A DNA stretch of 7,342 bases from Natrialbaceae archaeon B1-Br10_E2g27 (GCA_001563885.1 LKMM01000123.1:1-7342); one strand, 5' to 3'; shown: positions 1 to 6,275, counted from the stretch's first letter. A program made the numbers and translations. The notes: a model not told the origin generated them from the sequence alone.

Positions 1-6
1 GACAGT

Positions 7-20
7 GTGTAGGTTTACAC
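7..20. promoter_or_regulatory. Inverted repeat in the promoter region of the FNT gene
   Basis: Arms GTGTA (7-11) and TACAC (16-20) flank the spacer GGTT, 31 bp before the ATG at 52. The AT-rich core GTTTACA (14-20) could itself act as the TATA element, which would put transcription start within about 10 nt of the ATG. No Shine-Dalgarno sequence is visible before the ATG. This could be an operator overlapping the promoter, or chance; the window edge hides anything further upstream. Confidence 0.3.
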
Positions 21-51
21 GTAATCACTAGAAACGGTCGCTTGTCTGACG

Positions 52-999
52 ATGAGCAAAGTTACACAAGGGGTTTCCACCGGCGATGAAGACGCCGCGT
101 CTGAATCCCAAGATAGTAAAACGGAGACACCGGATCTCTTTCGAAACCGGTTATCGACCGATGAGATTTACGAACGAGTGCTCATCGAGGCGGATGAAGA
201 GATCGGTCGTTGTGTACGCGAACTGTTCTTTAGCGGCGTCGCAGCAGGCTTTGCGATTACGATCACGGTACTGCTCTATGCATCGATGACGAACGCAGCA
301 GGTGAAATCCCAATCGTCGGGGCACTCCTCTATCCGATCGGCTTTCTGTATATCATCCTCGGAAATTATCAACTGTATACCGAGAATACGCTTCCACCGG
401 TCGCTCTCGTACTTGATCGGTTGGCCAGTTTCCCTGCAATGTTTGGGATGTGGGCGACGGTCCTGGCGGGAAACCTGGTCGGCGGGACCGTCGGTGCGCT
501 CTTGCTGGCATATGGGGGTGTCATGTCTCCAGAAGTGACAACAACGCTGACCGGAATTGCAACGACTGGGGTCGAAACGGCGTGGTTCGATCTCTTCTTC
601 AAGGCCGTCTTTGCAGGGCTGATCGTCGCAGGCGTCGTCTGGGTCGATTTCGGTGTTCGAAACTCGACGACTCGATTCTTGCTCGTCTACGTCGCGTTCC
701 TTGCGATTCCACTCGGTGGGCTCTTCCACGTCGTCGTTGCAAGCACTGAAGTAATGTATCTCGTCTTTCTCGGCGAAATTGGGCTCCTCTTTGGAATAAC
801 CAATTTCGCCCTCCCTGTGTTACTCGGCAATACCCTCGGCGGCGTGGTACTCGTGACGACCATCAACTACTATCAAACATCCCATGAGATACACGAACTC
901 TCGGATACACTATCCATATCCGAGTGGCTGTTCACCAACAAGACCGCACTGGATCCCGAAAAATTAAAAGAGCGATTAGAGGAGAAAATATCGCACTGA
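52..999 (+). CDS. Formate/nitrite transporter (FNT) family membrane channel
   Basis: 315 aa. FNT proteins are pentameric inner-membrane channels with an aquaporin-like fold that pass small anions such as formate, nitrite or hydrosulfide. Visible here are an acidic N-terminal tail (1-35), an amphipathic helix (about 36-55) and six likely membrane segments near 57-79, 86-106, 122-155, 183-200, 208-230 and 237-272. Two broken-helix signatures typical of the family are present: LYTENTL at 109-114 and LLGNTLGG at 257-264. His226 in LFHVVVA sits where FocA/NirC carry the conserved pore histidine (EHSxAN in FocA). The context gives no substrate: no formate or nitrite enzyme adjoins it, and the next gene is convergent. 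The start is the first ATG in frame. The DNA is clearly less GC-rich than its right-hand neighbours (32/60 at 241-300 against 45/60 at 1561-1620), which may mean a separate history. The family is confident; the transported anion is not known. Confidence 0.9.
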   Translation: MSKVTQGVSTGDEDAASESQDSKTETPDLFRNRLSTDEIYERVLIEADEEIGRCVRELFFSGVAAGFAITITVLLYASMTNAAGEIPIVGALLYPIGFLYIILGNYQLYTENTLPPVALVLDRLASFPAMFGMWATVLAGNLVGGTVGALLLAYGGVMSPEVTTTLTGIATTGVETAWFDLFFKAVFAGLIVAGVVWVDFGVRNSTTRFLLVYVAFLAIPLGGLFHVVVASTEVMYLVFLGEIGLLFGITNFALPVLLGNTLGGVVLVTTINYYQTSHEIHELSDTLSISEWLFTNKTALDPEKLKERLEEKISH

Positions 1000-1019
1000 C
1001 CGGGTCAACTCAAGCTTGT

Positions 1020-1033
1020 GAGGTTCCAACCTC
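1020..1033. repeat. Short inverted repeat between convergent genes
   Basis: GAGGTT-CC-AACCTC lies 20 bp after the FNT stop codon, with 6-bp arms and a 2-nt centre. The 99-bp gap also holds CTCC-CGTC-GGAG at 1062-1073, which on the minus strand follows the nifU-like gene and leads into a T-rich stretch. Neither has a strong T-tract, so a role in termination of the two converging transcripts is only a guess. Confidence 0.3.
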
Positions 1034-1098
1034 GAACGGGGAGGCTGTTAAGATAGACCGACTCCCGTCGGAGAGAACGTGGGACTACACAGTGTGTG

Positions 1099-1461
1099 TC
1101 AAAGGTGGTCCTTACCGGGATTCGAAGAGCCCCAGTCGCCGCGGCCGCCTTCCGTCCGGTCGATGCCCATGATCGATTCGGCCTGGTCGGGACCACCGAG
1201 GCTGTCTCTTGGGTCTGGAACCCGAATAGTTACCTCGCTAATCTCGGGCCACGTGAGCAGTTCAGCCTCGATATTGCCGGATGTGATATCGCTGACTTCA
1301 CACCCCGAACAGCCGCCGCCGAGTTCGATGATGACCTCTCCAGTCTCCGGATCGGCTTCGCGAACGGCGCTCGTCCCGCCGTGCATCTGAATAATTGGCA
1401 TCTCCCGGGCGAGCCACTTTTCGACGCGAGCCTGAAGCGTTTCGGCGTCGGATTCGGACAT
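1099..1461 (-). CDS. NifU C-terminal-domain family Fe-S cluster protein
   Basis: 120 aa from ATG at 1461. The NifU C-terminal domain binds or carries Fe-S clusters through a CxxC pair, acting as a scaffold or carrier in the cytoplasm. The domain spans about residues 7-82: an N-terminal helix, IIQMHGGTSAV (23-33), a strand VIIELGG, the cysteine loop GGGCSGCEVSDIT (C51, C54), and a closing strand EVTIRV (76-81). No NifU N-terminal (IscU-like) domain is present, so this is a stand-alone version. A polar tail of about 37 residues (84-120, ending GKDHL) follows. An upstream in-frame ATG at 1509 would add 16 basic residues. I prefer 1461 because a TATA-like box lies about 27 bp before it. The gene points the same way as the propeller gene upstream, 78 bp away. 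The tail and the CSGCEVSD form, instead of the more usual CGSCPSS, make this a haloarchaeal variant. Client proteins cannot be inferred. Confidence 0.85.
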   Translation of the reverse strand: MSESDAETLQARVEKWLAREMPIIQMHGGTSAVREADPETGEVIIELGGGCSGCEVSDITSGNIEAELLTWPEISEVTIRVPDPRDSLGGPDQAESIMGIDRTEGGRGDWGSSNPGKDHL

Positions 1462-1483
1462 ACGCCTCGTTGGGGCTCGAGGG

Positions 1484-1492
1484 CTGAATAGG
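1484..1492 (-). promoter_or_regulatory. TATA-like box for the NifU-family gene
   Basis: On the minus strand this reads CCTATTCAG, centred about 27 bp upstream of the ATG at 1461. That is the spacing of a leaderless haloarchaeal transcript, and it supports the shorter start over the ATG at 1509, which lies upstream of this box. Confidence 0.45.
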
Positions 1493-1539
1493 TTGCGTCG
1501 TGTTGGCACAACCCTCAGGATCGACCACGATAGTTTCGC

Positions 1540-2925
1540 CTACTCGCGGCCGCGTCGGCGAAGCCACTCGAGGGCGAGTGCGCCACCGGCGACGCCGGCC
1601 CCGGTGGTCGCCCTAAAGCCGGGACTCGAGTCGGCGTTGGCGATGGTCTCGACGGCCGGGTCGGGATTGGAAATCTCGTCGGTGTCGCCGGTTTCGATGC
1701 CCGACTCGATCGGGAACGTATACAGCGCACCCTCGGTCGAGGCGTTTGGGATCAACGGTGTCGAACTCGCGACGAACACCGACTCGGGATCGGCAACACG
1801 AGCGGTCCAGAAGCCGGCCGCGTTGGGGTCGCGCCACCAGGTGCGTCTCTCCGGTGTGGCGGGGTCGCTCACGTCGTGAACGGAGACACCACCCTGGTAC
1901 CACGAGGCATACAGTTTCCCATCGCGGAGTTCGAAATTGTGGGCGGTCGTCCACAGCCCGCCGCCGTAGCGCTCGTCGGTCGCCTCCGGTGGGTTGATCC
2001 GCGAGACGTGGACCGGTTCGTGGGGGTCGCGTAGATCGTAGAGATCGATCCCGCCGGGACCGTCAGGTTCGTCACCGCCAGTCGCCCACGCCTCGCGGCC
2101 GACTGCCATGAGTTCGCCGTGTTCGTCGACCGCCGAGTAGTGGTCGTTTCCAGGGAGCCCCATCTGAGCCTCCGCATCGTCGAGTTCGAGCGTCGACTCG
2201 AGGTCGGTGTCGGCGACGTGTGAGATGTACTCGGGGTCGGTGGGATCGCTCACGTCGAGTACGTAGGTGCCGGCGTTCCAGTGGGCCAGATAAGCAACGT
2301 CGTCGTGGACGTAGACGTCGTGGAGATAGCGGGCAAGCCAGAAGGTCCTTTCCCAGTCGGGTTCGCGCTCTATGAGCGACCAGCGGCCAATCTCGGTCGG
2401 CTCGTCGCCGACGTCATAGATCACAAGCGGGTTCTCCGACTCTCCGTTTCCGACAACGTACAGCGTCTCACCGTCGAGAAAGCAGTTGTGGATGTGAAAG
2501 CCAGTCTCGTAGGGCTCGCTTCGGAGGTTGGGATCGGCGGGGTCGCGTACGTCGTACAGCAAAAACCCGTGAAAGATGGGCTCTGACGTTCGGTTGGCCG
2601 GGCCGGGGACGACGAGGGTGTCCCCGTCGACTTTGACGTCGAGGATATCCATCATCGGCTGGCCATCGACCTCGAGGTCATACTCCTCGGCGAGCACCGC
2701 CGGCGCTTCAGGGTCGCGTATGTCGACGATGGCAAATCCCATCGTTCCGGCGACGTAGGCGGTCTCGCCATCGTCACCGACGACTGCCTCCGCAGCGCCG
2801 TCGATCTCGACCCTGCCGAGTGGCTCGTAGGCGTCTTCGCGGTTCAAGCCGGCGGTCGCTGTCCCGGGAACTGTAGAGAGAGCCACGGTAGCTCCGCCAG
2901 CCTGAAGGAGGGCTCTACGTCTCAC
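1540..2925 (-). CDS. Tat-exported LVIVD-repeat beta-propeller protein with PGF-type C-terminal anchor
   Basis: 461 aa, GTG start at 2925. The N-terminus RRRALLQAGGATVAL...TATAG is a twin-arginine signal with a likely cleavage site near residue 26, so the protein is exported folded. The rest is built from LVIVD-type repeats, seen at 65-75 (AIVDIRDPEAP), 122-132, 168-176, 221-231, 293-304 and 348-358. Counting a last unit near 371-407 gives about seven blades, consistent with a seven-bladed propeller. Four units begin with a histidine at the same place: H146-N, H202-D, H262-Y and H329-N. The C-terminus has an Asp/Glu/Thr linker (410-434), then PGF (435-437), a short hydrophobic stretch and LRRRGRE, resembling the PGF-CTERM signal processed by archaeosortase A. 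The biochemical function of this family is not established. The GTG is supported by a TATA box 26 bp upstream and by the signal peptide; the next in-frame Met is residue 62. Confidence 0.88.
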   Translation of the reverse strand: MRRRALLQAGGATVALSTVPGTATAGLNREDAYEPLGRVEIDGAAEAVVGDDGETAYVAGTMGFAIVDIRDPEAPAVLAEEYDLEVDGQPMMDILDVKVDGDTLVVPGPANRTSEPIFHGFLLYDVRDPADPNLRSEPYETGFHIHNCFLDGETLYVVGNGESENPLVIYDVGDEPTEIGRWSLIEREPDWERTFWLARYLHDVYVHDDVAYLAHWNAGTYVLDVSDPTDPEYISHVADTDLESTLELDDAEAQMGLPGNDHYSAVDEHGELMAVGREAWATGGDEPDGPGGIDLYDLRDPHEPVHVSRINPPEATDERYGGGLWTTAHNFELRDGKLYASWYQGGVSVHDVSDPATPERRTWWRDPNAAGFWTARVADPESVFVASSTPLIPNASTEGALYTFPIESGIETGDTDEISNPDPAVETIANADSSPGFRATTGAGVAGGALALEWLRRRGRE

Positions 2926-2946
2926 AGTACGAGTTAGGCCGGAGGG

Positions 2947-2955
2947 ACATATAGT
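2947..2955 (-). promoter_or_regulatory. TATA box for the LVIVD propeller gene
   Basis: ACTATATGT on the minus strand, centred 26 bp upstream of the GTG at 2925. The spacing predicts transcription starting at or next to the GTG (leaderless), which helps choose this non-ATG start. Confidence 0.6.
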
Positions 2956-2976
2956 CCTGGAGGCATCTTTCCGCCC

Positions 2977-3007
2977 TGTTCGGTAGAGAGCCTACCGGCC
3001 GGGAACA
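2977..3007. repeat. Two-part hairpin between the ROK kinase and propeller genes
   Basis: The inner stem is GGTAG (2982-2986) with CTACC (2992-2996) around the loop AGAGC. The outer stem is TGTTC (2977-2981) with GAACA (3003-3007), leaving a GC-rich bulge on one side. It lies 14 bp past the ROK kinase stop codon and just upstream of the propeller TATA box. It could be a 3'-end structure of the kinase mRNA or a regulatory site for the propeller. No T-tract follows on the minus strand. Confidence 0.4.
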
Positions 3008-3020
3008 CCTCTCGTGTTTG

Positions 3021-3998
3021 CTACTCCCTGAGGCGTCGGCGGTCGCCAGTCCCCTGAGTGAGCGCGCTTGCGAGGGCTCCCTCGACGACGACGTCGTCGC
3101 CCATCTCCGTTACCGTGATTTCGGGGACGTTAGCCATCACCATCTCGGAGATACGTTCACGGAGTGGGTCGACAATCAGTTTCTCGTTGTGCAACGCGAC
3201 CGCGCCACCGAAAGAGACGACGATCGGGGAAAACGAGTGGATGACGTTCGTAAGACCGATCGCGTTCCAGTGGGTCACCTGATCGATGACGTAATCGGCG
3301 AGTTCGTCCTCACCAGCGAGGTCGAAGACATCCTTGGCGGTAAACTCGGGACCCTCGAGGGGGAGGTCGGTATCGATCGTCGGATCGTCTTCGGCGAGCA
3401 AGCGTGCGTAGGTGGGGATGCCGTTGCCCGAACAGTAAGCCTCCCAGTGGCCGTCGTGGCCACAGCCACAGGTGAGCCGTCCGTGCGGATCGACGACGCA
3501 GTGGCCGACCTCGCCGGCGTTGCCGTCCCAGCCATCGAGAACTTTGCCGTCACAGCAGACGCCGGCACCGATCCCTGAGGAGATGGTGATATACACCATA
3601 TCGTCTGGGTTGCGATCGGAGTGAAAGCGCTCGCCGATGACGCCCGCGTTCGTGTCGTTGTGGAGGTAGACCTCCTCGCTGTCGATCAACATCTCGATCG
3701 GGCCGGTCAGCGGGATCCGATCGATCGAATCGGGCAGGTTCGCCGGGTCGATGACCGCTCCCTCGACTAAGTCGAACGGGCCGATCGAGCCGATTCCTGC
3801 CGCCTCGATTTCTTCGGGGGCAACACCCGCATCGGTACAGGCCTCCCGAAGCGTCGCGAGGACGCCCTCGGTGACGTCGATACCGGTCGGTCCCCGTGGC
3901 GTTGCGTTCCGACTGACGCCGATCGTCGTCCCGTCCGCCTCGGCGACGACCGCTCGTACGTTCGTCGCTCCGAGATCGACGCCCGCATAGTAGACCAT
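3021..3998 (-). CDS. ROK-family sugar kinase (glucokinase-like)
   Basis: 325 aa from ATG at 3998. ROK proteins of this length without a DNA-binding domain are ATP-dependent sugar kinases (glucose, fructose, mannose or N-acetyl sugars). Motifs in order: DLGATNVR (8-15), the ATP phosphate loop; NDTNAG (114-119) with the catalytic Asp115; SSGIGAG (140-146); the sugar-binding ExGH motif E163-VGH166; and the zinc motif with H166 and CGCGHDGHWE (177-186). In the usual CxCGxxGCxE the third ligand is Cys; here it is His184. VVSFGGAVA (260-268) is the second ATP-binding segment. All catalytic residues are present, so an active enzyme is likely, but the motifs do not fix the sugar. An upstream TTG at 4049 would add 17 residues before the first beta strand and would run through the promoter, so it is rejected. 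The gene is 95 bp from the propeller gene and 156 bp from priL, with no sugar transporter nearby. Confidence 0.9.
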   Translation of the reverse strand: MVYYAGVDLGATNVRAVVAEADGTTIGVSRNATPRGPTGIDVTEGVLATLREACTDAGVAPEEIEAAGIGSIGPFDLVEGAVIDPANLPDSIDRIPLTGPIEMLIDSEEVYLHNDTNAGVIGERFHSDRNPDDMVYITISSGIGAGVCCDGKVLDGWDGNAGEVGHCVVDPHGRLTCGCGHDGHWEAYCSGNGIPTYARLLAEDDPTIDTDLPLEGPEFTAKDVFDLAGEDELADYVIDQVTHWNAIGLTNVIHSFSPIVVSFGGAVALHNEKLIVDPLRERISEMVMANVPEITVTEMGDDVVVEGALASALTQGTGDRRRLRE

Positions 3999-4023
3999 CC
4001 TGTCTGAACAGGGGCCGTCGCGG

Positions 4024-4041
4024 TACTTAGTTTCATATATT
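4024..4041 (-). promoter_or_regulatory. AT-rich promoter of the ROK kinase gene
   Basis: Two candidate TATA elements read on the minus strand: ACTAAGTA (4024-4031), centred about 29 bp before the ATG at 3998, and ATATATGAAA (4031-4040), about 38 bp before it. The first would give a leaderless transcript and the second a leader of about 12 nt. I cannot choose between them by eye. Confidence 0.5.
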
Positions 4042-4154
4042 GCACCCAACGTCTGACAACGAGTGACCAGCAGGTCCGCCGACCCGTCTCGAGAAACGAC
4101 GATCAGCCCGCAGCCTCCTCGAGGCCCACCACTCCATCCCCTGCTTACTCCCGG

Positions 4155-5231
4155 TTACCCAGTATCCGCGTCCTCATCGTCGCCCGCTCGCCAGTCCTCG
4201 AGTTCGTCTTCCTCGGCGTCGTCGAGGCGGTTCTCGTAGTAGGCCATCGGGTGTGGGATCCGCTCACAGAGGTCGTCTTTGTTGACACAGTCGCCGTACG
4301 ATTGCATCGTTGCACACGACGGCGGTGAGTACTCCGTCGGCGAACTGTCGCCGCGGATATGGTCGGTCTGATACCGGGTCATCTCCTCGCCGAAACTCGA
4401 GTTGACTCGGTAGAGGTCGACGATTTCGTCGGTGGTCATCCCGATACTCGTCAGAAACGAGGTGATCGCAAACCGGGAGTGATGAGGCAGATGTTCACCT
4501 TTCTGGATATCATCGAGTAAGGCCTTCATACACGGCGGGAACAGATCGGGGACGACCGTATCGATCTCGCGAGTGAGATCGAGGTCGGCAAGCACCTCCC
4601 GGATCTCCTCGGCTTCGGCCTCGAGAGCGCGTTCGATCGGCTCTGGCACCTCGAAGGGAAGCCCGTCTTCGATTCGTTCGCGGATCGCCTCCCGGATGAG
4701 CGTAAACAGTTCGTCCTCGGTGACTGGAACCGTGCCGTCGGCGACGGCTCTGTTGACCAGCCGCCACTCGTCGGTCCAGAGATCCGCTGCAAGCGGAAGG
4801 TAGGTGCCAACATCGATGCGATAGGCCTCACCGTCGACGCTGATTCGCTCCTGGAGGTCGAACTCACAGAGCAGGTCCGATAACTCGAGGCCTGCGGTCT
4901 CGACGCTTTTTAACTCGGTCGTATCCTCGAGGTCGGCGAGGATCCGGTCGTGGGCGCTCGCGGCTTCGGCTCGGGCGTATTTGCGGACCAGGACGCGTTC
5001 GTCGACCATCGAGACGAGGACACGCGCGACCGGATACGAAAGAAGTTCCGTCCGTGGGTCGCGGTGGGGGTCGCCAACGGTCCCGTCCTCGAGGGCAGTC
5101 ACGACCCGTTGGCGCGCGCGGTCGACGACCGCCCGGTCGTCCTCGACGACGGTCAACAGATCGACCGCGTGCGTTGCGACCGACTCACGAGCCGCCTCGA
5201 GGAACGGATACCGGGCGTGGAGTCGCTGCAT
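4155..5231 (-). CDS. priL: DNA primase large subunit PriL
   Basis: 358 aa. PriL is the regulatory subunit of the archaeal/eukaryotic-type primase; it pairs with the catalytic PriS to make RNA primers for replication. The N-terminal half is helical (YPFLEAARESV at 8-18; PVARVLVSMVDE at 67-78 followed by RKYARAEA). The C-terminal Fe-S domain carries the four expected cysteines: C234 in FPPCMKALL, C306 in PPSCATMQ, and C315 and C322 in YGDCVNKDDLC. The conserved HHSRFAITSFL segment (250-260) lies between the first and second. The last 25 residues are almost all acidic and polar, a common haloarchaeal extension. The ATG at 5231 has a TATA-like box about 28 bp upstream; another ATG eight bases upstream is out of frame. 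PriS is not in the window, so the two subunits are not adjacent on this side. The neighbouring hydrolase is divergent and functionally unrelated as far as I can see. Confidence 0.93.
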   Translation of the reverse strand: MQRLHARYPFLEAARESVATHAVDLLTVVEDDRAVVDRARQRVVTALEDGTVGDPHRDPRTELLSYPVARVLVSMVDERVLVRKYARAEAASAHDRILADLEDTTELKSVETAGLELSDLLCEFDLQERISVDGEAYRIDVGTYLPLAADLWTDEWRLVNRAVADGTVPVTEDELFTLIREAIRERIEDGLPFEVPEPIERALEAEAEEIREVLADLDLTREIDTVVPDLFPPCMKALLDDIQKGEHLPHHSRFAITSFLTSIGMTTDEIVDLYRVNSSFGEEMTRYQTDHIRGDSSPTEYSPPSCATMQSYGDCVNKDDLCERIPHPMAYYENRLDDAEEDELEDWRAGDDEDADTG

Positions 5232-5255
5232 CGGTACATCGATATTACTCCGGAG

Positions 5256-5263
5256 AAATAAGC
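5256..5263 (-). promoter_or_regulatory. TATA-like box for priL
   Basis: GCTTATTT on the minus strand, centred about 28 bp upstream of the priL ATG at 5231; this is leaderless spacing. Confidence 0.5.
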
Positions 5264-5290
5264 ACGCTGATTGTCGAAGCGACTCGTCTA

Positions 5291-5315
5291 CGACGACCGG
5301 GCAGCCCGACCGTCG
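5291..5315. promoter_or_regulatory. 25-bp interrupted palindrome between divergent priL and hydrolase promoters
   Basis: The dyad is centred on A5303. The inner arms are CGGGC/GCCCG and the outer arms CGACG/CGTCG, separated by two mismatched positions, so 10 of 12 position pairs match. It lies in the 151-bp divergent spacer, about 43 bp from the priL TATA box and about 51 bp from the hydrolase TATA box. That is where a protein touching both promoters would sit. A regulatory role is inferred from position and symmetry only. Confidence 0.4.
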
Positions 5316-5350
5316 CCTCCCTCGAGTTGTACGATCGAGACCGATGGGGG

Positions 5351-5358
5351 ATTTAAAG
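5351..5358 (+). promoter_or_regulatory. TATA box for the alpha/beta hydrolase gene
   Basis: ATTTAAAG is centred about 29 bp upstream of the ATG at 5383. It is the clearest promoter element in the window, fits a leaderless transcript, and argues against the in-frame ATG at 5344, which lies upstream of it. Confidence 0.65.
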
Positions 5359-5382
5359 AGGATCCGACACGTCGGTTCGGCT

Positions 5383-6243
5383 ATGCCACGTGCGAGCCGA
5401 GATGGCGTCTCGATCTACTACGAACACGACGACGGCGACGATACGCCGGTGGTCTTCGTCCAGGGAGTGGGGTATGGTCGCTGGATGTGGCGCTGGCAGC
5501 GTGAAGCCGTTGCCGGCGACTACGAGGTGATCGCCCCGGATAACCGGGGAACGGGCCGTTCGGACGCCGGTCTCCCGCCGTTGCTTCCCCGATTGCCACA
5601 GAAACTTCGCACACCAGTTATGTTCAAACTCGCAGGCTACTCGATCGAGGGACTCGCAGCCGACCTCGAGGCCGTCCTCGAAGATGTCGGCGTTCGAAAC
5701 GTCCACCTCGTCGGCGCGAGCATGGGCGGGATGATCGCCCAGCAGTATGCGATCGACTACCGGCGAGCGAAGACGCTGACACTCGTCTGTACGAGCCACG
5801 GCGGCCCCGATGCCGCGCCGGTTCCCGAAGAAACCCGCGAGCACATCTTCGATGTCCCGAAGGGGGCAAACAAGCGCGAACGGATGCGCCACCGGATGCG
5901 CCCGGCCTTTACCGAACGGTTTACCAACCGCAATCCCCACCTGATGGATCGGATCATCGAATGGCGACTCGAGCAAGACGCAACGCCAGCAGCCCGTGAA
6001 GCTCAGGCTGCGGCAGTGTTGGGTTTCGATGTAAGCGAGGAAATCAGGAGCCTGCGAGTGCCGACGCTCATCATCCACGGCACCGACGACCGGGTGATTC
6101 CTGCGGTCAACGCACGGCTGCTGGCCGAGACGATCCTGGAGACACGGCTCGAGCTCATCGAGGGGAGTTCACACTGTGTGTTCATCGAAGATGCAGACCG
6201 GGTAAACGAGGCCCTTGGGTCGTTTCTCGACGAGCACGAGTGA
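5383..6243 (+). CDS. Alpha/beta-fold hydrolase
   Basis: 286 aa. Cytoplasmic; no signal peptide or membrane segment is visible. The alpha/beta hydrolase core is clear: a first strand TPVVFVQGVG (21-30) leading to the oxyanion loop, APDNRGTGRSD (51-61), the nucleophile elbow GASMGG with Ser113, a variable cap region (about 140-215), the acid strand LIIHGTDDRVIP with Asp236, and the catalytic His264 in GSSHCVF. All three triad residues are therefore in place. The usual HG of the oxyanion loop is QG here (Q27-G28), which is tolerated in the superfamily. The family covers esterases, lactonases, epoxide hydrolases, haloperoxidase-like enzymes and others, and the substrate cannot be read from sequence. 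The start is set by the TATA box at 5351-5358; the open frame continues far upstream only because it runs antisense through priL. It is transcribed divergently from priL. The next gene, 114 bp downstream on the same strand, has its own promoter. Confidence 0.9.
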   Translation: MPRASRDGVSIYYEHDDGDDTPVVFVQGVGYGRWMWRWQREAVAGDYEVIAPDNRGTGRSDAGLPPLLPRLPQKLRTPVMFKLAGYSIEGLAADLEAVLEDVGVRNVHLVGASMGGMIAQQYAIDYRRAKTLTLVCTSHGGPDAAPVPEETREHIFDVPKGANKRERMRHRMRPAFTERFTNRNPHLMDRIIEWRLEQDATPAAREAQAAAVLGFDVSEEIRSLRVPTLIIHGTDDRVIPAVNARLLAETILETRLELIEGSSHCVFIEDADRVNEALGSFLDEHE

Positions 6244-6275
6244 CGGTTCCCGCACATCTCGAGAAGCACGTTCGA

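Noticed and set aside
1502..1512. GTTG-GCA-CAAC inverted repeat between the propeller and NifU-family genes
   Set aside because: Four-bp arms are too short to be significant and no T-tract follows.
3087..3102. GC-rich palindrome of repeated CGACGAC/GTCGTCG
   Set aside because: It is inside the ROK coding region and results from Asp-Asp-Val-Val-Val codons.
3018..3578. 186-codon plus-strand frame opposite the ROK kinase
   Set aside because: It mirrors the coding frame of a gene with all ROK motifs, lacks its own promoter element and shows no domain.
3583..3599. Palindrome ATGGTG-ATATA-CACCAT
   Set aside because: It falls inside the ROK coding region and is explained by the codons for MVYITI in a conserved strand.
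3999..4049. TTG-initiated 17-residue extension of the ROK kinase
   Set aside because: It would cover the AT-rich promoter and precede the first beta strand of the fold; the ATG at 3998 fits family N-termini.
4981..5382. Long N-terminal extension of the hydrolase frame
   Set aside because: The extension is antisense to priL, is rich in Arg and Ser, which is typical of shadow frames, and lies upstream of the clear TATA box at 5351-5358.
1500..5400. Many scattered CTCGAG hexamers
   Set aside because: They mostly arise from Leu-Glu codon pairs and favoured haloarchaeal codons and are not spaced as an array, so no repeat element is called.
5353..6078. 241-codon open frame antisense to the hydrolase
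   Set aside because: It lies wholly opposite a gene with a complete catalytic triad. Its translation has no recognisable domain, and long antisense frames are expected in GC-rich haloarchaeal DNA.
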